Shown: positions 7,061 through 15,217, counted from the stretch's first letter. The stretch is DNA of 32,334 nucleotides from Solirubrobacterales bacterium (GCA_003244035.1 QHBV01000251.1:18046-50379), one strand, 5' to 3'. Translations and numbers: made by a program. Notes: generated by a model not told the origin, from the letters alone.

Positions 7061-9028
7061 TCACTTCGCCCACGGCGACTGTGCCAGCGCAAGCTCCTGG
7101 TCGGCGTGAATCACGTGCATCACGGCGTTGATCAGCGCTAGGTGGGTGAACGCCTGCGGGAAGTTGCCGAGGTGGCGGCCGGTGAGTGGCTCGATCTCCT
7201 CGGCATAGAGGCCGAGCGGGCTCGAGTAGCCCAGGACGCGTTCGCAGAGAGTGCGCGCACGGTCGAGCTCGCCGATCTCGCAGTAGGCCGACACCAGCCA
7301 GAAGGAGCAGATCAGGAAGGTCCCCTCGTGGCCTGAGAGGCCGTCGTCGGTCTCCTCGGTGCGGTAGCGCAGTACCAGTCCGTGCTCGGTCAGCTCCTCG
7401 CCGATCGCCAGCACGGTGTTGCGGACCCGCTCATCGTCCGCCGGCAGGAAGCGCAGCAGCGGCATCAGCAGGAGCGCCGCGTCGAGTGCCTTGGTCTCGT
7501 AGTGCTGGACGAACACGCCGCGCTCGTCGATGCCGTGCGCGCACACGTCGGCGTGGATCTCATCCGCCGCCGTACGCCAGCGCAGGGCGCGGTCGAAGTC
7601 CTCGCGCAGCTCGGCGAGGCGAGCCCCGCGATCGCAGGCGACCCAGCAGAAGACCTTCGAGGAGGTGAAGTGCTTCGGTTCGCCGCGGATCTCCCAGATG
7701 CCGCGGTCGGGCCGGCGCCAGTTCGCGATCGCCTTCTCCACCTGGCGCTCGAGGATCGGCCAGACGCGCTCGTCGAGCGTGTCGCGCGAGCGGGTGTGCA
7801 GGTACACGGAGTCGAGCAGGGCGCCCCACACGTCGTGTTGCTCCTGCTTGTAGGCGTCGTTGCCGATGCGCACGGGCCGGGCACCCTCGTACCCGTGGAG
7901 GTGATCGAGCAGCTGCTCGTCGAGCTCGCGCTCACCGCCGATGCCGTACATCACCTGCAGGTTCTCCTCGCCCCCGGCGACGTCCTCGATGAAGTAGAAG
8001 AAGTCGTTGGCCTCCCAGTCGAAGCCGAGCGTGAACAGCGCCCACAGCATGAAGGTCGAGTCGCGGATCCAGCTGTAGCGGTAGTCCCAATTGCGCTCGC
8101 CGTGCGGGGCTTCGGGCAGCGAGGTGGTCGCGGCCGCGAGCAGCGCCCCGGTGGGGGCGTAGGTGAGCCCCTTGAGGGTCAGTGCGCTGCGCTGGAGGAA
8201 CGTCCGCCAGGGGTGGTCGGGAAAGGTGCCGCGGTCGAGCCAGTGCTGCCAGTGATGGGCCGTCCACACGAGCCGGCGGTAGGCCTCGTCGAAGTCCTGG
8301 GGTGGGGCGTGCTCGCTCCAGTACAGCGCGCAGTAGGCCGTCTCACCCTCCTTCAGCCGGTGACGGGCGATCGCGCGCGAGCCCTCGAACCCGAGCAGCA
8401 GGTCGGTCTTGAGCTTGAGCTGCAGCTGTCCTCCGGCGCAGGTGGCGACGCCCTCGTCGTAGCCGGGCCCCGTGTACTCCCACCTGCACCGGCTGCGGCC
8501 GTAGTCGAAGGCCGGCTCGCACTCGAGCACGAGCTCGACCTCGCCGTTGACGCACCTGACCGTCCGCAGCAGCACGTGGTCGGCGTCGTAGTCGGTAGGT
8601 GCGCGCCGGTGGCTGTGGGAGCGGTCGTGCTCGTGATGCCAGTTGCCGATCAGCAGCACGTCGCGGACGATGATCCAGCCAGCGCCCGTCCACCAGCTGG
8701 TCTCGAGCACCATCGTCCCCGGCAGATACCGGCGCGAGGCCGGGACCGAGATGCCGGCGGGTCCGATCCGGAAGAAGCCGGCGTCGCGGTCCAGCATCGC
8801 GCCGAACACGCTGGGGGAGTCCACCCGAGGCAGGCACATCCACTCGACGTTGCCGCTGGGTGCGATCAGCGCCACCGTCTCGCAGTCCGACAGGAACCCG
8901 TAGTCGGCGATCGGAGGGTACGGGCTCCCACCCAGGGTCGCGTCGGGGGCCAGCTGGCGGACCGGCGCCGGCGCCGTCAGCGCTTGTGGGTCGCCGCCAG
9001 CGGCGCCCGGCGCGCGCTCATCGCTCAT
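7061..9028 (-). CDS. Glycoside hydrolase family 15 protein (trehalase / glucoamylase-like)
   Basis: This 655-aa GH15 enzyme is an inverting exo-glucosidase. The N-terminal beta domain opens with YPPIADYGFLSD and VEWMCLPRVDSPSVFG, as in actinobacterial GH15 trehalases. The (alpha/alpha)6 barrel carries ERNWDYRYSWIRD (311-323), GIWEIRG with Glu446 as likely general acid, HFTSSKVFCWVA, and SGHEGTFLICSFW with Glu568 as likely general base. No signal peptide, so it is cytoplasmic; trehalose is the best-guess substrate, maltose or dextrin oligomers the alternative. The ATG at 9028 overlaps the stop of the upstream 64-aa gene (ATGA) and is preferred to the 20-residue-longer frame. It is the last gene of a leftward operon. 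Confidence 0.9.
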   Translation of the reverse strand: MSDERAPGAAGGDPQALTAPAPVRQLAPDATLGGSPYPPIADYGFLSDCETVALIAPSGNVEWMCLPRVDSPSVFGAMLDRDAGFFRIGPAGISVPASRRYLPGTMVLETSWWTGAGWIIVRDVLLIGNWHHEHDRSHSHRRAPTDYDADHVLLRTVRCVNGEVELVLECEPAFDYGRSRCRWEYTGPGYDEGVATCAGGQLQLKLKTDLLLGFEGSRAIARHRLKEGETAYCALYWSEHAPPQDFDEAYRRLVWTAHHWQHWLDRGTFPDHPWRTFLQRSALTLKGLTYAPTGALLAAATTSLPEAPHGERNWDYRYSWIRDSTFMLWALFTLGFDWEANDFFYFIEDVAGGEENLQVMYGIGGERELDEQLLDHLHGYEGARPVRIGNDAYKQEQHDVWGALLDSVYLHTRSRDTLDERVWPILERQVEKAIANWRRPDRGIWEIRGEPKHFTSSKVFCWVACDRGARLAELREDFDRALRWRTAADEIHADVCAHGIDERGVFVQHYETKALDAALLLMPLLRFLPADDERVRNTVLAIGEELTEHGLVLRYRTEETDDGLSGHEGTFLICSFWLVSAYCEIGELDRARTLCERVLGYSSPLGLYAEEIEPLTGRHLGNFPQAFTHLALINAVMHVIHADQELALAQSPWAK

Positions 9029-9219
9029 CGCCAGGCACGTCGCAGTGACAGGGCCAGCAGCGCGACCACCGCCAGCGGCATGATCCACCAGGCGGGCGCG
9101 CCGGCGCCGGCGACCAGCGCGGTCAAGCCGAGCGCGACGGCCACGCCGAGGGCCGTGAGCCAGTCGTCGCCGACGACGAACTCCCAGACCGCGAGCGCGG
9201 CCTTGCCCAGCCGGCTCAC
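9025..9219 (-). CDS. Small two-helix membrane protein
   Basis: This 64-aa protein is too short to be listed by many gene callers, but its position makes it convincing. Its GTG start (9217-9219) overlaps the stop of the COG4280-like gene (GTGA), and its own stop overlaps the GH15 start (ATGA). It has two hydrophobic segments (about residues 20-38 and 43-58), a short N-terminal part with WEFVVGDDW, and a basic end (SLRRAWR), so it probably spans the membrane twice. I do not recognise a family with confidence. It may assist the membrane protein encoded just before it. Confidence 0.75.
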   Translation of the reverse strand: MSRLGKAALAVWEFVVGDDWLTALGVAVALGLTALVAGAGAPAWWIMPLAVVALLALSLRRAWR

Positions 9220-10004
9220 ACAGCCTCCCTTACCGCGGTCGGGGCGCCGGCGGACCTGGGGAGACCGGCGCGCGCGTCGAAGGCCCGCCGCAGCCACAGC
9301 ATCATCGCCAGCGACACGGCAAGGACGCCGGCGACGATTGCGAGCAGCGCCGCGTCCCCGCCGGGCCACGACGCGCCGGCGCCTTCGGCGCCCCAGAAGG
9401 TCCCGAAGGTGGTCAGCATCACGCCGACGGCAAACTTCATCGTGTTCTCAGGCACGCGCGCGAGCGGCGCGCGGGCCGCCATCCCAACCGCGACGACGAG
9501 CGCGATCGCCACTGCGGCCGAGGCCGCCGCGAGGGGGATCCGGTGCTGGTTGGCGCCGAACGTGAGCACGATGAATGCGACCTCGAGCCCCTCCAGCAGC
9601 ACACCCTTGAATGCGATCGTGAAGGCGTAGCCGTCGAGCCCGGCCGCCGATCTCACCCCGGCCGCGAGCGCCGCCTGCGTCTGCTTGGCGAATGCTTCGC
9701 GCTCGTCGTGCAGCGCCTTCAGGCCCGCCGCGCGCAGGACCGCTTTGCGCAGCCACTGGAGCCCGAACACCAGCAGCAGGCCGCCAACGGCGAGGCGGAG
9801 CACGTCGATCGGCAGTGCGGTCAGCGCCGGCCCGAGCGCGGCGACCACCACGGCGAGGGCCACAACCGCGGCGCCGACGCCGTACAGGGCCGAGGACCAG
9901 CTCCTGGTCGTGCCCACCGCGAGCACGATCGTCAGCGCCTCGACCGCCTCCACCAGGCAGGCGAGCAGGACCGACAGCGCAAGCCCGATCTCGGGTCCGG
10001 ACAC
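9216..10004 (-). CDS. COG4280-like predicted membrane transporter with two ExxE helices
   Basis: This 262-aa membrane protein has about seven hydrophobic helices and two related halves. Each half has a helix with a Glu-x-x-Glu pair: CLVEAVEALTIVLAVG (Glu19, Glu22) and GVLLEGLEVAFIVLTFG (Glu138, Glu141). Such paired acidic helices recall the cation-binding motifs of TMEM165/UPF0016 and the REGLE helix of FTR1 permeases, so cation transport is plausible but unproven. A charged loop (about residues 86-110, KALHDEREAFAKQ) joins the halves. The start is GTG at 10004, 15 bp after the ArsR-type gene's stop, and the next gene overlaps by 4 bp. All four leftward genes are probably one transcript. Confidence 0.78.
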   Translation of the reverse strand: MSGPEIGLALSVLLACLVEAVEALTIVLAVGTTRSWSSALYGVGAAVVALAVVVAALGPALTALPIDVLRLAVGGLLLVFGLQWLRKAVLRAAGLKALHDEREAFAKQTQAALAAGVRSAAGLDGYAFTIAFKGVLLEGLEVAFIVLTFGANQHRIPLAAASAAVAIALVVAVGMAARAPLARVPENTMKFAVGVMLTTFGTFWGAEGAGASWPGGDAALLAIVAGVLAVSLAMMLWLRRAFDARAGLPRSAGAPTAVREAV

Positions 10005-10019
10005 GGCTAGCAGTATGCC

Positions 10020-10775
10020 TCACCCCGCCGGCGCTGAGAGCTCGACCCCGAACCGCTCCCGCAGGCCCTCATACCCCTCGTCGCTCACCCGCACGGCGCG
10101 GCTGTGCTCGGCGCGACTGACCCATCCGAGCTCGAACATTCGCGCCGTGAGCGCGGCTCCGAGCGATCCGGCGAGGTGGTGGCGCTGCTCGCTCCAGTCG
10201 ACGCAGTAGCGGATCAGCGGGCGACGCCGCGGCAGCGAGATGAGATCGATTCCGAAGTCGTGCAGCTGCTGGCTCCCACGCGCGGACAGCCGGTAGTCGA
10301 GATCGAAGCCGGGCGAGGCCAGGCGGTCCTCGCCGGCGGACCCGGGATCGAAGCTCCCGTCGCCACCGGTCAGCAGCCCGCGCTCCAGCAGCGCCGCCAT
10401 CAGCGCGGTGCCGAGCGTCCCGGCGAGGTGGTCGTAGCAGGTGCGGGCGAAGCGCACCGCCTGGGCCTTGGTGCCCTGCCGCAGCGAGCGCACGGGCACA
10501 GCGGGGGCCAGGCGGGCGAGCGTCTCGATCAGCTCGGCCACGGCCGGACCGGCGATCCGGAAGTACCGGTGGCGTCCGTGCTGCTCGACCGCCAGCAGGC
10601 CACCGTCGAGCAGCTTGCCCAGGTGCGCGCTGGCGGTCGACGCCGCCACCCCCGCCTCGTCCGCGAGCACGCTGGCGGGCAGCGCGCGGCCGTCGCCGAG
10701 CGCGAGCAGGACCCGCGCCCGCGCCGGGTCGGCGACCAGCCCGCCGATGCTCGCGATGTCGACGTCGCCGTTCAC
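10020..10775 (-). CDS. ArsR-type winged-helix transcriptional regulator with duplicated C-terminal motif
   Basis: This 251-aa DNA-binding regulator has an N-terminal winged helix (about residues 8-75): LVADPARARVLLALGDG, then the recognition helix region GVAASTASAHLGKLLDGGL and a wing EQHGRHRYFRI. The C-terminal part carries an internal repeat: CYDHLAGTLG (from Cys113) and CVDWSEQRHHLAGSLG (from Cys191). It lacks the ELCVCDL metal site of classical ArsR; the two Cys motifs could sense a ligand or redox state, which is inference. The GTG at 10775 is preferred over the longer frame to 10844, because that extension would run through the operator palindrome. It is divergent from the MFS exporter and likely controls both directions. 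Confidence 0.87.
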   Translation of the reverse strand: MNGDVDIASIGGLVADPARARVLLALGDGRALPASVLADEAGVAASTASAHLGKLLDGGLLAVEQHGRHRYFRIAGPAVAELIETLARLAPAVPVRSLRQGTKAQAVRFARTCYDHLAGTLGTALMAALLERGLLTGGDGSFDPGSAGEDRLASPGFDLDYRLSARGSQQLHDFGIDLISLPRRRPLIRYCVDWSEQRHHLAGSLGAALTARMFELGWVSRAEHSRAVRVSDEGYEGLRERFGVELSAPAG

Positions 10776-10792
10776 AGACGAGCACGCTAGTG

Positions 10793-10826
10793 CCGGAACA
10801 TTTCGCCCGCAAGCGAAATGTTCCGG
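10793..10826. promoter_or_regulatory. Operator-like perfect inverted repeat between divergent regulator and MFS genes
   Basis: Arms CCGGAACATTTCGC (10793-10806) and GCGAAATGTTCCGG (10813-10826) pair perfectly over 14 bp around a 6-bp spacer (10807-10812). The arms hold an AT-rich core in an otherwise GC-rich region. The site lies 17 bp from the regulator's GTG and 16 bp from the MFS ATG, so a bound dimer would block both promoters. It is the obvious binding site for the adjacent ArsR-type protein. Confidence 0.8.
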
Positions 10827-10842
10827 GAGCAGACTCCGAGAC

Positions 10843-12201
10843 ATGCGCAGGCACCTCTCGCTGCTGGCGATCTGCCTCGGCTACTTCATGGTGATCCTCG
10901 ACGCGACGATCGTGAACGTCGCGCTGCCGGCCGTGGGGCGCGACCTCGGCGGTGGCGTCAGCGCGCTGCAGTGGGTCGTCGATGCGTACACGGTGGTGTT
11001 CGCGGGGCTGCTGCTGAGCGCGGGGTCACTCGGCGACCGGACCGGGTCCCGACGGGTGTTCGGCGCGGGCTTAACGCTGTTCACGCTCGCCTCTGCGGCA
11101 TGCGGGCTGGCGCCGTCGGTGCCGGTGCTCGTCGCCGCCCGGGCCGCGCAGGGCGTCGGGGCTGCGCTGCTGGTGCCAAGCTCGCTGGCGCTGCTACGCG
11201 CCGCCTACCCGGACGCCGCGGAGCGAGCGCGCGCGGTGGGCGCCATGGGAGGGATCGCGGGGGTGGGCGCCGCCTCCGGCCCGATCCTCGGCGGCATCCT
11301 GGTCGGCCTGGTCGGCTGGCGGGCTGTGTTCGTCGTCAACCTCCCGGTCGGCCTGCTGGCGCTGTGGCTCGCTGGTCGTTACGTGCCCGCCGCCGCCGAG
11401 TCACTCGGCGGGGGCTGGGATCCACCCGGCCAGGTGCTCGGGATCCTCGCGCTGACGCTGCTGACGCTCGGCCTGATCGAGGGTGGCGCCGCCGGCTGGT
11501 CCTCGCCGCTGGCGCTGGCGCCGCTGCTCGCCTTCGCTCCGTGCCTGGCGCTGTTCGTGGCGAACGAAAGGAGGGTGCGCCAGCCGATGCTCCCGCCGTC
11601 GCTGTTTCGCAGTCGCACGTTCTCGGCCGCCACCTTCGTCGGCCTCGCGATCAACCTCGGCTTCTATGGCCAGCTGTTCGCGGTCAGCCTGTACTTCCAG
11701 CGCCTACGCGGCTTCTCTGCGCTCGATACCGGTTTCGCGCTGCTGCCTGAGGGCATCTTCGTGGGACTGTCCTCGATGCTCTCTGGCAGACTGATCGGGC
11801 GCGCCGGTCCCCGGCTGCCGATGCTGATCGGGCTGGTGTGCGGCGCCGCGGGCTTCGGCGGGCTGGTCGCGGCCGGTCGGGGGACGAGCTATTGGCTGCT
11901 CGTCGGACCGCTGGTGGCGGTCGGGTTCGGGATGGCGTTCACGATGCCCGCCGCGACGGCGGTGGTGATCGAGCTGGCGCCAGCGGAGCGGGCGGGAATC
12001 GCCTCCGGCGTGCTGATGGCAAGCCGCCAGGCCGGCGGCGCGGTCGGCGTCGCGCTGCTGGGGACGCTGCTCGCCTCGGGTCCGTTCGTGCCGGGCATGC
12101 ACGCGCCGATGGCGCTGTCGGCCGGCGCCTTCCTGCTGGGCGCGCTTGCCACCGCGCTGGCGGTGGAGCGGGTCCCGGTAAGGCATCATGGTCGTGAATG
12201 A
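10843..12201 (+). CDS. MFS drug exporter, DHA2 (EmrB/QacA-like) family
   Basis: This 452-aa polytopic proton-coupled efflux transporter has the DHA2 hallmarks: LDATIVNVALP in helix 1, QWVVDAYTV at the second helix, motif A-like GSLGDRTGSRRVF in the 2-3 loop, and motif C-like GAASGPILGG in helix 5. It is at the short end of the 14-helix family. The ATG at 10843, 16 bp after the operator, fits far better than the long frame from 10441, which reads through the regulator gene. Its stop overlaps the ABC exporter start (ATGA), implying a two-transporter operon. Likely substrates are toxic hydrophobic compounds, the usual range for DHA2, but none is indicated by sequence. Confidence 0.92.
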   Translation: MRRHLSLLAICLGYFMVILDATIVNVALPAVGRDLGGGVSALQWVVDAYTVVFAGLLLSAGSLGDRTGSRRVFGAGLTLFTLASAACGLAPSVPVLVAARAAQGVGAALLVPSSLALLRAAYPDAAERARAVGAMGGIAGVGAASGPILGGILVGLVGWRAVFVVNLPVGLLALWLAGRYVPAAAESLGGGWDPPGQVLGILALTLLTLGLIEGGAAGWSSPLALAPLLAFAPCLALFVANERRVRQPMLPPSLFRSRTFSAATFVGLAINLGFYGQLFAVSLYFQRLRGFSALDTGFALLPEGIFVGLSSMLSGRLIGRAGPRLPMLIGLVCGAAGFGGLVAAGRGTSYWLLVGPLVAVGFGMAFTMPAATAVVIELAPAERAGIASGVLMASRQAGGAVGVALLGTLLASGPFVPGMHAPMALSAGAFLLGALATALAVERVPVRHHGRE

Positions 12202-14063
12202 GCTCCGTACATGGATTCGCTGCTGCCCACGGCGCATCGCCCGGCACGACCCGTGGCCTGAGGAGCTCCGGCGGCAAGCGGCCGCCGCCGCTGATGGACC
12301 CGACCCGGGAGCGCGATCGCCGGCGGATCCTGCGGCTCTTCGCCCCCTACAAGGCGCGGCTCGCCGCCGTGCTGGCGCTGATCATCTTCGGGTCCGGCCT
12401 CAGCATGATCTCCCCGTTCCTGGTCAGGGACGCGCTCAACGACGGGATCCTCAAGCACGAGACGACGCTCCTGGCCGAAGTGGTGCTGGGGATGATCGCG
12501 ATCGCCATCGTCACCGCGGCGCTCAGCGTGTGGCAGACCTACGTCTCGAACGTGGTCGGCCAGCGCGTGATGCACGACCTCCGCGCCGCCGTCTACCGGC
12601 GCCTGCAGCGGATGTCGCTGGCCTTCTTCACGCGCACGCGAACCGGCGAGGTGCAGTCGCGGATCGCCAACGACATCGGCGGCCTCGACAACGTCGTGAC
12701 CACGACGGCCACCTCGATTGCCCAGAACAGCACCACGGTGATCGCGGCGATCGTCGCCATGTGCCTGCTCGACTGGCGCCTCGCGGCGATCTCGCTCGCC
12801 TTCGTGCCCCTGTTCGTGTACCTCACCCGGCGCGTGGGCAAGGCCCGGCGAAAGATCACCACCGAGCAGCAGCGGCGGCTGGCGAATCTGTCGGCACTGG
12901 TCGCCGAATCGCTGTCAGTGTCGGGGATCATGCTCGGAAAGACGATGGGTCGCGGCCACGACCTGGCCGACCGCTTCACCGGCGAGTCCAAAGACGTCGC
13001 CGACCTCGAGGTCCGCTCGCGGATGGCCGGGCGCTGGGTGATGTCCTCGATCCAGATGACGTTCGCGATCCAGCCGGCGATCATCTACTGGCTCGCGGGC
13101 CAGAGCTTCCTCGGGCATTCGATCACGGTGGGAACCGTGGTGGCCTTCGCGACCCTGCAGACCCGGCTGCTGTTTCCGATCCAGTCGCTCCTCGGCGTCG
13201 GCGCCGATGTCCAGGCGTCGATGGCCCTGTTCGACCGGATCTTCGAGTACCTCGACCTCCCGGTGGACATCGTCGAGGCCGAGCACCCGGTGCAGCTGCG
13301 CGCCGAGGAGATGCTCGGCGAGGTGCGCTTCGAGGCCGTCTCGTTCAGGTACGCCCCCGAGCAGGAGGCTTGGACCCTCGCCGACATCGACCTGGTGATC
13401 CCGGCGGGGACGCGGACGGCGGTGGTGGGGGAGACGGGCGCCGGCAAGACCACGCTCGGGTATCTGGTTGCGCGGCTGTACGAGCCGCAGGCCGGGCGGG
13501 TGACGATCGACGGGGTCGACGTGCGCGAGGCGTCGCTGGCGTCCCTGGCCGCGACCGTCGGCGTGGTCTCCCAGGAGACCTATCTGTTCCATGCGAGCGT
13601 GCGCGAGAACCTGCGCTTTGCCCGCCCGGACGCGACCGATGCCGAGGTCGAGGAGGCCGCCCGCAGCGCCCGCATCCACGAGTTGATCGCGTCGCTGCCG
13701 GACGGCTACGACACGATCGTGGGCGAGCGCGGCTACCGCTTCTCGGGCGGGGAGAAGCAGCGGATGGCGATCGCGCGGACGATCCTGCGCAATCCCCCGG
13801 TGCTCGTGCTCGACGAGGCGACGAGCTCGCTCGACACGCAGACCGAGGCGGCCGTGCAGGCGTCGCTCGAGCGCCTGGCCCAGGGCCGGACGACGCTCAC
13901 GATCGCCCACCGCCTCTCGACCGTTCGCGACGCCGACCAGATCGTGGTGCTCGACCAGGGCAGGCTCGTGGAGCGTGGCACCCACGAGGAGCTGCTCGAG
14001 CGTGGCGGGTCGTATGCCGCGCTGGTGGCGCGGGATGTGACCGAGGAGAGGGTGGGCGGGTAG
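12198..14063 (+). CDS. ABC exporter, fused permease and ATPase (MsbA/MdlB-like half-transporter)
   Basis: This 621-aa half-transporter probably works as a homodimer. A soluble N-terminus of about 45 residues is followed by six membrane helices (about 55-330). The nucleotide-binding domain has Walker A GETGAGKT (411-418), Q-loop VSQETYLF, signature FSGGEKQR (515-522, Phe for the usual Leu), Walker B VLVLDE with catalytic Glu540, D-loop SSLD and H-loop His571. The signature has Glu for Gln (SGGEKQ), a common variant. The start overlaps the MFS stop by 4 bp, so it belongs to the rightward arm controlled by the palindrome. A longer-looking frame at 12188-14071 is a compositional shadow. Confidence 0.92.
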   Translation: MSSVHGFAAAHGASPGTTRGLRSSGGKRPPPLMDPTRERDRRRILRLFAPYKARLAAVLALIIFGSGLSMISPFLVRDALNDGILKHETTLLAEVVLGMIAIAIVTAALSVWQTYVSNVVGQRVMHDLRAAVYRRLQRMSLAFFTRTRTGEVQSRIANDIGGLDNVVTTTATSIAQNSTTVIAAIVAMCLLDWRLAAISLAFVPLFVYLTRRVGKARRKITTEQQRRLANLSALVAESLSVSGIMLGKTMGRGHDLADRFTGESKDVADLEVRSRMAGRWVMSSIQMTFAIQPAIIYWLAGQSFLGHSITVGTVVAFATLQTRLLFPIQSLLGVGADVQASMALFDRIFEYLDLPVDIVEAEHPVQLRAEEMLGEVRFEAVSFRYAPEQEAWTLADIDLVIPAGTRTAVVGETGAGKTTLGYLVARLYEPQAGRVTIDGVDVREASLASLAATVGVVSQETYLFHASVRENLRFARPDATDAEVEEAARSARIHELIASLPDGYDTIVGERGYRFSGGEKQRMAIARTILRNPPVLVLDEATSSLDTQTEAAVQASLERLAQGRTTLTIAHRLSTVRDADQIVVLDQGRLVERGTHEELLERGGSYAALVARDVTEERVGG

Positions 14064-14067
14064 CGGC

Positions 14068-14788
14068 CTAGGCGGCCGGCATGGCTTCGATCAGCCTCGC
14101 GAGCTTGGCGGGCGTGCCGTGCTCGGGCAGCGGCGAGTACAGGATCAGCCGCTGCTCGGAGCTCTCGTCGGGGTGGAGCACAGCATGCTCGAACACGAGC
14201 ATCCCCTCGACCGGATGCCGCAGCTCCTTGCGCCCTGCGGTGGCCCGCTCGACCTCGTGACGCTTCCACGCCCTGCAGAACTCGGGGCTGGACTTCCGCA
14301 GCGCCTGGACTAGCTCGTCGAACGACGGGTCGCCGAGATGGCGCGCGCTATCGGCGCGTAGCTTGGCGGCGCACAGCCGGGCGCTGCGCTCCCAGTCGGT
14401 GAACATCTCGCGGCGGGTGGGATCCATGAACGTCAGCCACACGTGATTACGGATCGCTGGTGGGATCGAGTCGAGATCTCCGAACAGGGCGCACGCGGCG
14501 CGGTTGTAGGCGAGGTAGTCCCAGCGGCGCCCGAGCACGAACGCTGGATTGGGACCCAGCTTCTCGATCACCCGGCGCAGCGTGGCAGGACACCTGCTCG
14601 GCCGGTGCCCTGCAAGCCGGCGCCTCCTCGCCGCGCCCGAGCAGGATCAGGTGCACGCGCTCGGCCGGTGTCAGCCGCAGCGCGCGCGCGAGCGCTTCGA
14701 GCACGTCCAGCGACGCGCGCACGTCGCGACCCTGCTCGAGCCACGTGTACCAGGTGGTCCCGACGCCCGCGAGCTCCTCGCGCCGGCG
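14068..14788 (-). pseudogene. Broken XRE-family regulator with MmyB-like ligand-binding domain
   Basis: The C-terminal frame (14571 down to the TAG at 14068-14070) is an intact MmyB-like domain: NPAFVLGRRWDYLAYNRAA, FGDLDSIPP, FMDPTRREMFTDWE, RHLGDPSF and ELRHPVEGML. The matching N-terminal half is in another frame: RREELAGVGTTWYTWLEQG, then LEALARALRLTPAERVHL. The frames join at about 14588-14592, where removing one T from GTGTCCTGCC would give a continuous AEQVPATLRRVIEKL. So a one-base insertion, or a sequencing error, breaks the gene. The first ~40 residues of the family are also missing beyond about 14788. An internal GTG (14571) could still make the ligand-binding half alone. Confidence 0.8.
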
Positions 14789-14854
14789 GCTGCCGTTGCC
14801 GCTCCGCGCCCGTGGCGTGGTTGGTGCGGTTGGCGTCGGTGTGACGGCGGCCGC

Positions 14855-15181
14855 GTCTCCGAGCGGCACGTCGACGTGACCGGTGCGCTGCTCGTGACCG
14901 CCGGGCTCGCGGGGTTGACCTATGCGATCGTTCGCACCGGCGCGCTCGGGTGGGTCGCCCCCGGGGTGCTCATCCCGGCCGCGCTCGGGAGCCTGCACGC
15001 GCTGACCGACGGATTCGCGCTGGCGTTCGGCATCGGTGCGCTGTTCACGATCGCCGGGGCGCTCGCGGCGGTCGCGCTGCTGCGGCCGCGGGCAGAGACC
15101 GTCGTGAGCGAACCCGTTGCCCATCTGCCAGCCGCCCCCGAGCCCGCGCGCGACCGCGAGGCCGAGGCCCTTGCGGCTTGA
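14855..15181 (+). pseudogene. Remnant of DHA2-type MFS exporter (N-terminal half and middle deleted)
   Basis: An open frame ending at TGA 15179-15181 contains two separated pieces of an EmrB/QacA-type exporter. The first, RHVDVTGALLVTAGLAGL and on through YAIVRTGALGW, matches the central helix of that family. It is followed directly, after LIPAALGS, by LHALTDGFALAFGIGALF and ALAAVALLRPR, which match the last helix. About 200 residues that normally lie between are gone, as are all helices before the first piece. What remains could make at most a two- or three-helix protein. It faces away from the broken regulator, so both look like halves of a former divergent regulator/exporter pair. Confidence 0.72.
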
Positions 15182-15205
15182 GCGATTGCCCGAGCAGCGT
15201 GGCAC

Positions 15206-15211
15206 TACGAT
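15206..15211 (+). promoter_or_regulatory. Candidate -10 box (TACGAT) for a leaderless Nudix transcript
   Basis: A TANNNT hexamer ends 6 nt before the ATG at 15218 and no Shine-Dalgarno is present. Transcription would start at the initiation codon itself. A TTGCCC at 15186-15191 is too close (14 bp) to be a standard -35. Confidence 0.38.
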
Positions 15212-15217
15212 CACGTG

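Noticed and set aside
7382..9565. A 727-aa open frame on the plus strand opposite the GH15 and COG4280-like genes
   Set aside because: Its translation is Val/Arg/Ala-rich without any domain, and it mirrors three well-supported minus-strand genes. Long antisense frames are expected at this GC content.
12188..14071. A 627-aa plus-strand frame covering the ABC exporter
   Set aside because: It is the adjacent frame of the same gene, Arg/Gly/Pro-rich with no motif, while 12198-14063 has every ABC motif.
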